Assembly (NCBI GenBank): GCA_948663505.1
Contig: CAPNAQ010000075.1
Span: 1-8,664, forward strand
DNA length: 8,664 nucleotides
Direction: 5' to 3'
Source of the DNA: an uncultured Clostridia bacterium
GTDB taxonomy: Bacteria > Bacillota > Clostridia > TANB77 > CAG-508
Shown here in pieces: positions 1-6,128 of this stretch (positions are counted from its first letter, which is position 1; every line of letters starts with the position of its first letter). The position numbers were made by a program, and so were the translations under genes. The notes under the pieces are model-generated. The model did not search any database, had not been told where the DNA came from, and saw nothing but the letters and a program-made list of their open reading frames with translations.

Positions 1-62
1 TAAAATAAAAATAGATATAGTAAAATTGTAAATACTAAAAGAAAAAGTTTGGAGGAAAACGA

Positions 63-2450
63 ATGAAAAGCAAAAACGAACTTAGTTATAAAGAATTAAA
101 AATGACATGTGAACAAAACATATTCAATTTTGAAACAACACAAGATGTAGAATCAATAACAACAGGAATAGGTCAAGAAAGAGGAATAAAAGCACTAGAA
201 TTTGGATTACAAGTAGATGTAAAAGGATATAATTTATATCTTGAAGGACCTAGTGGCGTTGGAAAAACAATGTATACAAAAAATTATTTAAATAAAATAT
301 CAAAAAAGAAAAAAATACCAAATGATTGGTGTTATATTTATAATTTTGAAGTTCCAAATGAGCCAATAGCAGTATCATTACCTGCTGGACAAGGAAAAGA
401 ATTTAAAGAATCAATGGATGGATTCATTTTAGAAATAAAAAAAGATATCAAAAAGACTTTTAATGCAGACGATTTTGAAAAAGAAAAAACTTTAATTAGA
501 CAAGAATATGAAGAGAAACGTTCTGCTTTATTAGATAAATTAAATGATGAAGCTTCTAAATATGATTTTCAAGTAAAAGCATCCCAAAATGGAATTTATA
601 TGATGCCAATTGTTAATGGAAAAGCAATAGATGAAAATGAATTTGAAAAATTAGATGACACACTTAAACAACAGTATGAAGAAAAATCTACTATTGTGCA
701 ATCTCAAATTATGGAAACAATTGAACAAATAAAAGTAATTGAGAGGCAATCAGATAAAAAGATAAATGAGTGGCAATCTAATATAGCTCTTCTTACAGTT
801 AATGTTCACATTAACTATTTAAAATCAAAATTTAAAAGAAATAAGAAGATAACGAAATTCTTAAATGATGTAAAAACTGATGTATTAAAAAATGTATCAT
901 ATTTTGTTGATGAAGAAAAAGAACAAGAAAAGCAACAACAAAATAACCCTGCAAATAAAAAAACAGATCCTTCTTTAAATTATCGTGTTAATTTATTTGT
1001 AGATAATTCGAACCGTGAAGGTGCACCTGTTATAATGGACTCAAACTATTCTTATCATAACATTTTTGGTTCACTTGAATACGAAAATTATTATGGTTCT
1101 CTAAAAACAGACCATACAATGTTAAAATCAGGTCTTTTACAACAAGCTAATGGAGGATATATAATTTTTCAGGCAAAAGATTTATTACAAAATGGTGTAT
1201 GTTATGAAGCTCTAAAAAAGGCTTTAAGAGTTAAAGAAATAGGGATTGAAAATCCTGTTGATCCAAAAACTTCAATGGTTATGATTTCTTTAAAACCTGA
1301 ACCAATTCCTATAAACTTAAAAGTAATATTAATAGGTGATAATTCTATATACCAAACTCTTTTAGCAATGGATTCCGATTTTAAAGAATTATTTAAAGTT
1401 AAAGTCGAGTTTGAAGATGATGCACCATTTAATAAAGAAAATGCTAATAAATTAGCTTCTATTATTCATGGATTTTGTGAACAAGAAGAATTGCCACATT
1501 TAGATAAAACAGCAATGGCAAGGATAATAGAATTTGCTTCAAAACTAGCAGGAAGTCATAAAAAATTATCAACCAGATTTGACGATTTAATACAAGTAAC
1601 AGGTGAAGCCGCAACTTGGGCAAAAATTTCTAAATCTAAAATTGTTACAAGAGAATTCGTAGATAAAGCTTTGGCTGAACGTATTGAAAGAGTAAAAAAA
1701 TTTGATTCTAAATATATGGAAATGATTAAAGATAATTCACTTTTAATAGATACATCAGGATTTGAAGTTGGTACATTAAATGGTCTTACTGTGATGACAA
1801 TTGGTGATTATTCTTTTGGAAAACCTGCAAAAATTACGGTTAATACTTATACAGGAAAAAATGGAATTGTTAATATCGAAAGAGAAGTTGAACTTTCTGG
1901 TTCATCACATTCAAAGGGTGTATTAATTTTAACAGGATATTTAGGTGAATTATTTGCACAGGATATTCCTTTATGTTTAACAGCTAGTATCTGTTTTGAA
2001 CAATTATATAATGGGGTTGATGGAGATAGCGCTTCTAGTACAGAACTTTATGGTTTACTTTCTAGTTTATCTGAAATTCCTATTAATCAAGCAATTGCTG
2101 TTACAGGTTCTGTTAATCAAAAAGGGCATATTCAACCAATTGGTGGTGTAAATGAAAAAATTGAGGGTTATTTTCAAATTTGTAAAATGCGTGGCCTTAC
2201 TGGTGAACATGGTGTTATGATTCCTGTTCAAAATATTGATAATTTACAATTATCAGATGAAATTATAGAAGCTGTAAAAAACAATCTTTTTCATATTTAT
2301 GCGATTTCTACAATTGAGGAAGGTATTGAAGTTTTAACTGGTGTTCCTGCTGGTAAAAAAGATAAATCAGGGCACTTCCCTGCTGGCACTATTAATTATC
2401 TTGTTTATGAAAAACTTAAAAAATATGCAAAAATAAGTGAAAACTTTTAG
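63..2450 (+). CDS. Lon-type AAA-protease, LonB/LonC-like (Ser-Lys peptidase, family S16)
   Basis: This is a cytosolic AAA+ protease subunit of 795 residues that should assemble into a ring and degrade proteins with a Ser-Lys dyad. Walker A GPSGVGKT lies at residues 62-69. A long charged helical insertion covers about 115-300, with a Q/N/K-rich linker near 285-302. The ATPase fold resumes around 305-450, with a possible sensor-1 Asn427 and a possible sensor-2 Arg505 in LSTRF. The C-terminal Lon peptidase has GDSASS with catalytic Ser656 and GGVNEK with Lys699; the 43-residue spacing matches E. coli Lon Ser679/Lys722. GDSAS is the LonB style rather than the LonA DGPSAG. There is no N-terminal LonA substrate domain and no membrane segment, so it is not LonA or membrane-bound archaeal LonB. 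The Walker B position (GGYIIFQAKDLL, 364-375) lacks Asp-Glu, as I recall for E. coli YcbZ and LonC-like proteins. The start ATG follows GGAGG (51-55) at a normal distance. Any promoter lies at or beyond the window edge. Confidence 0.93.
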   Translation: MKSKNELSYKELKMTCEQNIFNFETTQDVESITTGIGQERGIKALEFGLQVDVKGYNLYLEGPSGVGKTMYTKNYLNKISKKKKIPNDWCYIYNFEVPNEPIAVSLPAGQGKEFKESMDGFILEIKKDIKKTFNADDFEKEKTLIRQEYEEKRSALLDKLNDEASKYDFQVKASQNGIYMMPIVNGKAIDENEFEKLDDTLKQQYEEKSTIVQSQIMETIEQIKVIERQSDKKINEWQSNIALLTVNVHINYLKSKFKRNKKITKFLNDVKTDVLKNVSYFVDEEKEQEKQQQNNPANKKTDPSLNYRVNLFVDNSNREGAPVIMDSNYSYHNIFGSLEYENYYGSLKTDHTMLKSGLLQQANGGYIIFQAKDLLQNGVCYEALKKALRVKEIGIENPVDPKTSMVMISLKPEPIPINLKVILIGDNSIYQTLLAMDSDFKELFKVKVEFEDDAPFNKENANKLASIIHGFCEQEELPHLDKTAMARIIEFASKLAGSHKKLSTRFDDLIQVTGEAATWAKISKSKIVTREFVDKALAERIERVKKFDSKYMEMIKDNSLLIDTSGFEVGTLNGLTVMTIGDYSFGKPAKITVNTYTGKNGIVNIEREVELSGSSHSKGVLILTGYLGELFAQDIPLCLTASICFEQLYNGVDGDSASSTELYGLLSSLSEIPINQAIAVTGSVNQKGHIQPIGGVNEKIEGYFQICKMRGLTGEHGVMIPVQNIDNLQLSDEIIEAVKNNLFHIYAISTIEEGIEVLTGVPAGKKDKSGHFPAGTINYLVYEKLKKYAKISENF

Positions 2451-2466
2451 TTCTCACTTATTTTTT
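2429..2466. terminator. Bidirectional intrinsic terminator between convergent genes
   Basis: The arms AAATAAGTGA (2431-2440) and TCACTTATTT (2454-2463) pair perfectly. One A-C mismatch and three more pairs (AAC with GTT) extend the stem inward to a five-base loop. On the + strand the right arm runs into six T. On the minus strand the matching A-run (2429-2433) supplies the U-tract. The left arm and loop overlap the last codons and stop of the Lon-like gene, and the minus-strand gene ends at 2480, so one hairpin can end both. Confidence 0.8.
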
Positions 2467-2479
2467 ATATCTTAAAAAT

Positions 2480-2785
2480 TTATATTTCTCTATCCTCTAA
2501 ACTACTATCATCTTTATTAGTATGAATACGATTACTTTCTTTTCTTTGTTTTATTTGTTTAGATTCAACATTTCCTGTTATTGGTTGTTTAAATTTATCT
2601 TTTTCTTCTCCATTACTAATAAAACCTTCTAAAAAATTAATATATTTTGAATCTTGTTTTCCTTCTATATTTTGCACTTTTCTACTAATATCGCTATTGT
2701 CTCCATTATTATTTCTAAATATTTGTATAATCCCATATATTATATCTCTTAGTTTTATTTTTTCATTAATATAACTACTTTCCAT
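2480..2785 (-). CDS. Hypothetical hydrophilic protein, 101 residues
   Basis: I do not recognise this protein. It is strongly hydrophilic, rich in Lys, Glu, Asn and Ser, and has no signal peptide or convincing membrane helix; the only apolar patch is IIYGIIQIF (15-23). From about residue 25 onward the composition suggests a largely disordered or coiled chain. It may still be a real gene: a good extended -10 promoter (2845-2873) and an AGAGGTG Shine-Dalgarno (2813-2819) lie upstream and a shared terminator follows the stop. The start is odd. The Shine-Dalgarno is 27 bases from the ATG, with a perfect 8-bp hairpin between them, and an in-frame TAA lies just upstream, so no ATG, GTG or TTG further upstream is available. 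A weaker AAGAAG lies only two bases from the ATG. Function is unknown; it could be a small regulatory or stress protein, but nothing in the sequence shows this. Confidence 0.6.
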   Translation of the reverse strand: MESSYINEKIKLRDIIYGIIQIFRNNNGDNSDISRKVQNIEGKQDSKYINFLEGFISNGEEKDKFKQPITGNVESKQIKQRKESNRIHTNKDDSSLEDREI

Positions 2786-2820
2786 ATCTTCTTAAAACTA
2801 TGTTTTAAGTTTCACCTCTT
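2786..2820 (-). promoter_or_regulatory. Shine-Dalgarno separated from start codon by a perfect hairpin
   Basis: Read on the minus strand, AGAGGTG (2819-2813) is followed by AAA, then an inverted repeat (2809-2791: CTTAAAAC, 3-base loop, GTTTTAAG), then AAGAT and the ATG at 2785-2783. Linear spacing from Shine-Dalgarno to ATG is 27 bases, too long for efficient initiation. If the 19-base hairpin folds and is skipped, the effective spacing is 8 bases. The alternative is a 19-bp operator for a dimeric regulator. Confidence 0.6.
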
Positions 2821-2844
2821 TCTCTTTTTATAACAACTATTCTT

Positions 2845-2873
2845 ATTATAGCATAATATTCTTACTAAATCAA
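2845..2873 (-). promoter_or_regulatory. Extended -10 sigma-A promoter for the 101-residue gene
   Basis: On the minus strand, TTGATT (2873-2868), a 17-bp spacer and a perfect TATAAT (2850-2845), preceded by TGC, form an extended -10. The predicted start near 2838 gives a leader of about 50 bases holding the Shine-Dalgarno and hairpin. Confidence 0.75.
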
Positions 2874-3008
2874 TAGCTTTATATAAATTTTATGTATACC
2901 TATGATTAATTTATGATAATGTCTTAAGTATTGTAATAAAAAAATTTATTAAATATTTTTTACTTCTTGAGTCATTTTCAAAAATTCTTGACAATTTTAT
3001 AATAATTT
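2874..3008. other. AT-rich intergenic stretch without a recognised feature
   Basis: This lies between the promoter of the 101-residue gene and the terminator of the lipoprotein gene. It is almost pure A and T with short runs and a loose TTCTTGA direct repeat. I see no gene, RNA or convincing promoter here. Confidence 0.5.
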
Positions 3009-3040
3009 AAAAGAACTAACACTATAAAAAGTATTAGCTC
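3009..3040 (-). terminator. Intrinsic terminator of the lipoprotein gene
   Basis: The minus-strand RNA has an 11-bp stem (arms 3040-3030 and 3023-3013) with two G-U pairs and a six-base loop, followed by UUUU and an AU-rich stretch. It lies about 30 bases after the lipoprotein stop. The + strand orientation has no T-run, so it works for the minus strand only. Confidence 0.75.
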
Positions 3041-3071
3041 TAAAAATGGTCAGTTTTTCCTTATTACTATC

Positions 3072-3803
3072 TTACTTTATCTTTTGTGTATTTATGTACA
3101 GTTCTCCATCTTTTTCCAAACTGTACACTACAACTGCTTTTCCATCACAGTTGTAAAACCTGGCCCAATAAAGACCATCGTTATACAATTTTTTTTCTTT
3201 TAATTGTATAACTAATTTTTCTAGAACTGCTGTTTCAGCAATTCCATACTTTGCATGCTCTATGCCTTTATGGAATTCTTCCAGATCTTCCAACCGTGGA
3301 AGTTCTGGATAATTTTCAGCATATACGCATTCTGAAATTTCTATTTCTGTATCTTGCCCATCTATGACAAGATACCTTTTTTCATTTGTCCATATAATAT
3401 GCATTTTATCCTTTGTGTCTTTTACTAAACGTGGCTCATATTTTATTTGAGCATCGTATCTCTTTATTATTTTATCTGCCTCCTCTGTAGGGATTATCAA
3501 TCCCCTCACCAAAGCTTCTGAATACGCTTTGGCATAATTATCATCACTTACGATGACGATTTTTTCTGAAATAGTTTCTTGTACAACTATTTCATTATTA
3601 TATTTCTCTTCTGTATCTTCTTGTGTTTCATCTTTATTTTTCTCTTGTATATCTTCTTGTACTGTTTCATTCTTATTCTTTTCTTGTATATCTTCTTGTA
3701 CTGTTCCATTTTTATTCTTCTCTTGCGTATTTGCTTGACTTCCGCACCCTGTCAATAACAATATTGACAACAATATTGTTATTAATAATTTAAACTTATT
3801 CAT
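3072..3803 (-). CDS. Secreted lipoprotein with 13-residue tandem repeat
   Basis: This 243-residue protein starts with a textbook lipoprotein signal: Lys3/Lys5, a hydrophobic core (6-17) and lipobox LTGC with the lipidated Cys20. It should be anchored on the outer face of the membrane. After the Cys comes a Lys/Glu/Asn-rich linker made of a 13-residue tandem repeat (QEKNKN-TVQEDI pattern, residues 27-39 and 40-52, then a degraded third copy 53-64), likely a flexible spacer to carry the domain clear of the cell wall. Residues about 80-243 look like a folded domain with alternating charged and apolar stretches, ending in short beta-like strands (ARFYNCDGKAVVVYS, ELYIN). I do not recognise its family, and no catalytic motif is evident. 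GGAGG precedes the ATG by 10 bases. It has its own promoter (3889-3917) and terminator, so it is a single-gene unit, unrelated in role to the r-protein genes upstream. Confidence 0.8.
   Translation of the reverse strand: MNKFKLLITILLSILLLTGCGSQANTQEKNKNGTVQEDIQEKNKNETVQEDIQEKNKDETQEDTEEKYNNEIVVQETISEKIVIVSDDNYAKAYSEALVRGLIIPTEEADKIIKRYDAQIKYEPRLVKDTKDKMHIIWTNEKRYLVIDGQDTEIEISECVYAENYPELPRLEDLEEFHKGIEHAKYGIAETAVLEKLVIQLKEKKLYNDGLYWARFYNCDGKAVVVYSLEKDGELYINTQKIK
3612..3725 (-). repeat. 39-bp tandem repeat inside the lipoprotein gene (about 2.9 copies)
   Basis: The units are 3725-3687, 3686-3648 and a shortened, diverged 3647-3612. Each 39-bp unit encodes 13 residues and keeps frame. The first two differ at only a few bases, which suggests recent duplication or slippage. 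The number of copies may vary between strains and change linker length. Confidence 0.85.
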
Positions 3804-3835
3804 TATTAATAAACCTCCAAAAAATTTGTTGGCTC

Positions 3836-3860
3836 TTGTAGGTACTGACCTAACCTACAA
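3836..3860 (-). promoter_or_regulatory. Hairpin in the 5' leader of the lipoprotein mRNA
   Basis: TTGTAGGT and ACCTACAA pair perfectly over 8 bp around a nine-base loop, in the middle of the roughly 80-base leader. The nearest U-run (six U, minus strand 3824-3819) starts about 11 bases after the stem, too far for a standard terminator, and the Shine-Dalgarno is open. It could be an mRNA-stabilising or regulatory hairpin, or a DNA operator. It matches no riboswitch class I know. Confidence 0.5.
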
Positions 3861-3888
3861 ATACCCTTAGCATTTAGCTGATAAATAA

Positions 3889-3917
3889 ATTATAACATTT
3901 TTATGTAAATTTGTAAA
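3889..3917 (-). promoter_or_regulatory. Extended -10 sigma-A promoter of the lipoprotein gene
   Basis: On the minus strand, TTTACA (3917-3912), a 17-bp spacer and TATAAT (3894-3889), preceded by TGT, form an extended -10. The predicted start is near 3882. The -35 overlaps the edge of an inverted repeat (3916-3940). Confidence 0.8.
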
Positions 3918-3940
3918 CTTATTCATTTAATGAATAAATT
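3916..3940 (-). terminator. Possible weak terminator of mtnN, or operator
   Basis: On the minus-strand RNA an 11-bp AU-rich stem (arms 3940-3930 and 3926-3916, one G-U pair) with a three-base loop lies about 22 bases after the mtnN stop. The following U-run is short (UUUAC), so termination would be inefficient. The outer arm overlaps the -35 of the lipoprotein promoter, so it could instead be a binding site for a dimeric regulator. Confidence 0.35.
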
Positions 3941-3962
3941 AAAAAAATCAACTGTATAAAGA

Positions 3963-4655
3963 TTATTGTAAAAAACGTCTTAAAATATCAGCACATCTTT
4001 TAGAGGCTAATTCCACAAATTCATCAAAAGTAACAGCATTATTTCCATTTGGTGAATCAGATATACTTCTAATTACTACAAATGGAATTTTATCTAAATA
4101 ACATACCTGTGCAATTGCTGCACCTTCCATTTCAACACATTTAGCTCTAAATTTGGCATATATTTTATTTTTCATACTTATTTCAGTGCAAAAAATGTCT
4201 CCTGTTGCAATTATTCCTTTTTCTACTTTGAATGCTATATCTTCTATATCTATAGCTGAATTCAGAATATCTTCTACTAAACTTTTGTCACATTCAATAT
4301 AGTCTCCTACTCCTGTTATATAGCCCTTATTATGGTTAAATGCTGTTATATCAAAGTCATGTTGTATCAATTTTTCAGCAATAACTATATCTCCTATATT
4401 TAAATTTGGATCTAAAGCTCCCGCAGCTCCAACATTTAATATAGAATCGACTTTATAATTATCAATTAAAACCTGTGTTACTCTAGCTGCATTGACTTTT
4501 CCAACTCCTGATTCAACTAGTATAATATTTTTATTATGGATTTTTCCTTTAAAAAAGGCTAAATCATATTTTTGTTCTGTTCTAATATCTTCTAGTATTT
4601 TTGCAATTTCAATAAGTTCTTCTTTCATAGCAACTATTATTCCAATATCTTTCAT
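3963..4655 (-). CDS. mtnN: 5'-methylthioadenosine/S-adenosylhomocysteine nucleosidase
   Basis: This enzyme cleaves the glycosidic bond of methylthioadenosine and S-adenosylhomocysteine (and 5'-deoxyadenosine in the family), releasing adenine. It clears inhibitory by-products of SAM-dependent reactions and feeds methionine salvage and autoinducer-2 precursor formation. The 230 residues match the family length. Visible motifs are GIIVAMKEEL at the N-terminus with catalytic Glu13 (E. coli Glu12), SGVGKVNAA, the NVGAAGALDPNLNIGDIVI phosphorylase-fold core, VEMEGAAIA with Met176/Glu177 that bind ribose, and ISDSPNG with the general acid Asp200 (E. coli Asp197). I start at the ATG at 4655 because AAGGTGG precedes it and the family begins MK-IGII. 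A longer reading from a TTG at 4685 has no Shine-Dalgarno. It lies 74 bases after rplL, behind a terminator, in the place usually held by rpoB. It may be expressed by read-through; a lone TATAAT (4698-4703) has no clear -35. Confidence 0.95.
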   Translation of the reverse strand: MKDIGIIVAMKEELIEIAKILEDIRTEQKYDLAFFKGKIHNKNIILVESGVGKVNAARVTQVLIDNYKVDSILNVGAAGALDPNLNIGDIVIAEKLIQHDFDITAFNHNKGYITGVGDYIECDKSLVEDILNSAIDIEDIAFKVEKGIIATGDIFCTEISMKNKIYAKFRAKCVEMEGAAIAQVCYLDKIPFVVIRSISDSPNGNNAVTFDEFVELASKRCADILRRFLQ

Positions 4656-4688
4656 AATAATTCTTTCCACCTTTTGCTTATCCAATTT

Positions 4689-4717
4689 AAAAGTCGCATT
4701 ATATAAAATAATACGAC
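4689..4717 (-). terminator. Intrinsic terminator after rplL
   Basis: On the minus-strand RNA a 10-bp stem (arms 4717-4708 and 4702-4693: GUCGUAUUAU with AUAAUGCGAC, one G-U pair) closes a five-base loop and is followed by UUUU. It begins about 12 bases after the rplL stop. The U-tract is short, so some read-through into mtnN is likely. Confidence 0.7.
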
Positions 4718-4729
4718 CTATATTTAATA

Positions 4730-5098
4730 TTATTGTAATTCTATAACAGCTCCAACTTCTGCAAATTTAGCTTTTAAGTCTTCAGCTTCTTCTTTAGCTA
4801 CATTTTCTTTAACTGTTTTAGGAGCTCCATCAACTAAATCTTTAGCTTCTTTTAATCCTAATCCTGTAGCATCTCTAACTACTTTTATTACTTTTATTTT
4901 TTGATCTCCTGCATCTTTTAATATAACATTAAATGATGATTTTTCTGCTGCTGCATCTCCTCCTGCTACTGCTCCAGCTGCTGGTGCTGCTGCAGCTACT
5001 GCAGATACTCCAAATTCTTCTTCTATAGCTTTTACTAAATCTGCTAATTCAACTACTGTCATTTTTTTGATTTCTTCAATCATTTCTTCTTTATTCAT
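4730..5098 (-). CDS. rplL: 50S ribosomal protein L7/L12
   Basis: L7/L12 is the multi-copy stalk protein that recruits and activates the translational GTPases. Its dimers bind the C-terminal helix of L10. The 122-residue length is typical. Residues 1-30 form the dimerisation/L10-binding domain (VVELADLVKAIEEEFGV). Residues 31-52 are the Ala/Gly-rich hinge. Residues 53-122 are the globular factor-binding domain, with KIKVIKVVRDATGLGLKEAKDLVDGAP, the conserved surface for EF-Tu and EF-G. The ATG follows AGGAGG at a normal distance. The 87-base gap to rplJ holds a 7-bp AT hairpin right after the rplJ stop (5166-5184) and a small GCGA/TCGC hairpin (5132-5146), neither a terminator, so the pair should be co-transcribed. 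A terminator follows the stop. rpoB, the usual next gene, is missing. Confidence 0.98.
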   Translation of the reverse strand: MNKEEMIEEIKKMTVVELADLVKAIEEEFGVSAVAAAAPAAGAVAGGDAAAEKSSFNVILKDAGDQKIKVIKVVRDATGLGLKEAKDLVDGAPKTVKENVAKEEAEDLKAKFAEVGAVIELQ

Positions 5099-5185
5099 TT
5101 TTAAATCCTCCTAAAAAATATTTACTATTATGCGATATAAGTTCGCCACTCTTATTAATTTTACATTTAAATTTTTTATTTAAAA

Positions 5186-5716
5186 TTATGCTTCTGCATT
5201 AACTGTATTTTCAGTTGCAGAGTTTTCTTTTTGTATTCTTACTTGATCAAGCGCAACTGCAAATTTTGAAATATTTGCAAGTAATGCTCCAGCAAGCATA
5301 GATAATAAAGTTTCTTTTGATGGTAATTTTGCTAATGTTATTATTTCTTCAGCTGTCATTACTTTACCTTCTATAACTCCACCTTTAATCTTGTAATATT
5401 CATTATTTTTTACAAAGTTATAAATTGTTTTTGATGGTTCTAAATAATCTTCATTACTCATTATTACAGCTGTTGGGCCTACTAATTTGTCTTCAAGTCC
5501 TTCTATTCCAGCTTCTGCTAATGCTCTTCTTGTAATATTATTTTTTATAACTGTATATTCACTATTTGACTTTCTTAATTCAGCTCTTAAACCTGTAACA
5601 TCTTCAACATTTATTCCTCTATAATCTGTTAAAAGTACTAATTTAGCTTCCTTTATTTTGTTAGCTAATTTTGTTACTTCCTCTTTCTTTTGATTTAAAA
5701 CTTTTTCACTTGCCAT
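5186..5716 (-). CDS. rplJ: 50S ribosomal protein L10
   Basis: L10 anchors the L7/L12 dimers to 23S rRNA at the base of the stalk and, with L12, is the autoregulator of its own operon in Bacillus and E. coli. The 176 residues fit the family. The N-terminal RNA-binding domain includes VLLTDYRGINVEDVTGLRAELRKSN and IKNNITRRALAEAG. The helix near the C-terminus (PSKETLLSMLAGALLANISKFAVALDQV) leads into the L12-binding part. The chain ends in a short Ser/Thr/Asn/Glu tail. I start at the ATG at 5716 because GGGAGGTG precedes it by about nine bases and MASEKV is the usual beginning. The longer reading from a TTG at 5746 would include the Shine-Dalgarno in the coding region. It is preceded by a long leader with an attenuator and followed by rplL. 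Confidence 0.97.
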   Translation of the reverse strand: MASEKVLNQKKEEVTKLANKIKEAKLVLLTDYRGINVEDVTGLRAELRKSNSEYTVIKNNITRRALAEAGIEGLEDKLVGPTAVIMSNEDYLEPSKTIYNFVKNNEYYKIKGGVIEGKVMTAEEIITLAKLPSKETLLSMLAGALLANISKFAVALDQVRIQKENSATENTVNAEA

Positions 5717-5901
5717 TTTTATATTCACCTCCCAAATTCTATACAATTTAAGAATAACTTCTTAATTTATTTATTTTCAATTTCTAAATAAGTTTTATAA
5801 TATACTTATTCAAATCTAAAAAAGATTTTAAAATTTTTAGAAAAATAAATTATATACATTATTAAACTAATTTCAGAAATTAAATATACAAAACAATATA
5901 T
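5717..5901 (-). other. Leader mRNA between attenuator and rplJ start
   Basis: This is 185 bases of AT-rich untranslated mRNA. It contains two simple inverted repeats, one around 5787-5808 (ATAAGT with ACTTAT) and one at 5749-5764 (TAAGAA, four-base loop, TTCTTA), before the GGGAGGTG Shine-Dalgarno. I see no open reading frame of note and no good promoter. Confidence 0.5.
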
Positions 5902-5989
5902 AAAAAACACTCTTTATATCTCAGTTAGCATTTATCAAATCATTTAATTTCATATGACTGTGATCTATTCCGAGATTATAAAGAGTGTT
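5902..5989 (-). terminator. Attenuator terminator of the L10 leader
   Basis: The arms 5989-5970 and 5924-5906 pair over about 19 bp (12 continuous pairs AACACTCTTTAT with ATAAAGAGTGTT, one pair, a single bulged A, then six more pairs including one G-U). The loop is about 45 bases, and the hairpin is followed by UUUUUU, two of which extend the stem. It sits upstream of rplJ and not after a gene, as expected for a conditional terminator. Confidence 0.85.
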
Positions 5990-6090
5990 ATTTATACTTA
6001 CACTTTATTTATGTACAATTCTATTGTAACCTCGGTAGGACTTAATCATATTTAAGTTATTTAATATAACTATTTTGCCTACTGTCTTTG
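5902..6090 (-). ncRNA. Ribosomal protein L10 leader (autoregulatory attenuator)
   Basis: The conserved core of the Bacillota L10 leader is present: CAAAGACAGUAGGC (6090-6077), a small hairpin (6071-6066 with 6060-6055), then UCCUACCGAGGUU (6040-6028), with GUAGG pairing CCUAC. In B. subtilis the L10-L12 complex binds such a leader and promotes termination. Downstream lie the strong terminator (5902-5989) and a competing stem: AUAAAGUGU (6008-6000) can pair with ACAC-UC-UUUAU (5988-5978, two-base bulge), which would take away the terminator's 5' arm. UUACA (6029-6025) can pair with UGUAA (6002-5998) and block that antiterminator; a TACAAT/ATTGTA hairpin (6028-6014) is a further alternative. 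The core match is seen directly. The three-state switch is my inference from pairing, by analogy with B. subtilis. Confidence 0.85.
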
Positions 6091-6099
6091 GCTTTTTTT

Positions 6100-6128
6100 A
6101 TTATGCCCATTGTTTTACTTTTGATCTA
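6100..6128 (-). promoter_or_regulatory. Possible internal promoter for rplJL
   Basis: On the minus strand, CATAAT (6105-6100) lies 17 bp after a poor -35, TAGATC (6128-6123), at the end of rplA. Transcription would start in the A-run around 6095-6092, just before the L10-leader core, where a leader transcript should begin. The -35 has only three matches, so confidence is low. Confidence 0.35.

Noticed and set aside
2985..3000. TTGACA followed closely by TATAAT on the + strand
   Set aside because: The boxes are only about four bases apart, so they cannot form a sigma-A promoter.
3061..3500. Lipoprotein gene as a recent foreign gene based on GC content
   Set aside because: Two 60-base blocks reach about 42% GC, but my hand count over 3061-3480 averages about 32%, only slightly above neighbours. 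Not enough for a transfer claim.
3553..3738. Open frame on the + strand rich in Ser, Phe and Cys
   Set aside because: It is the mirror of the lipoprotein repeat region on the opposite strand, has no ribosome site and shows only the repeat pattern.
3804..3882. Riboswitch or upstream peptide in the lipoprotein leader
   Set aside because: The leader matches no riboswitch consensus I know, and the seven-codon frame starting at an ATG has no Shine-Dalgarno.
4656..4685. Longer mtnN from a TTG start
   Set aside because: No Shine-Dalgarno before the TTG; AAGGTGG inside this stretch serves the ATG at 4655, which gives the normal family N-terminus.
4698..4726. Promoter for mtnN from TATAAT at 4698-4703
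   Set aside because: No -35 better than three of six matches at 16-18 bp, and the box lies inside the rplL terminator stem.
5132..5184. Regulatory structure between rplJ and rplL
   Set aside because: The two small stems (4 bp and 7 bp of A/T) are too weak to claim a function, and no U-run follows.
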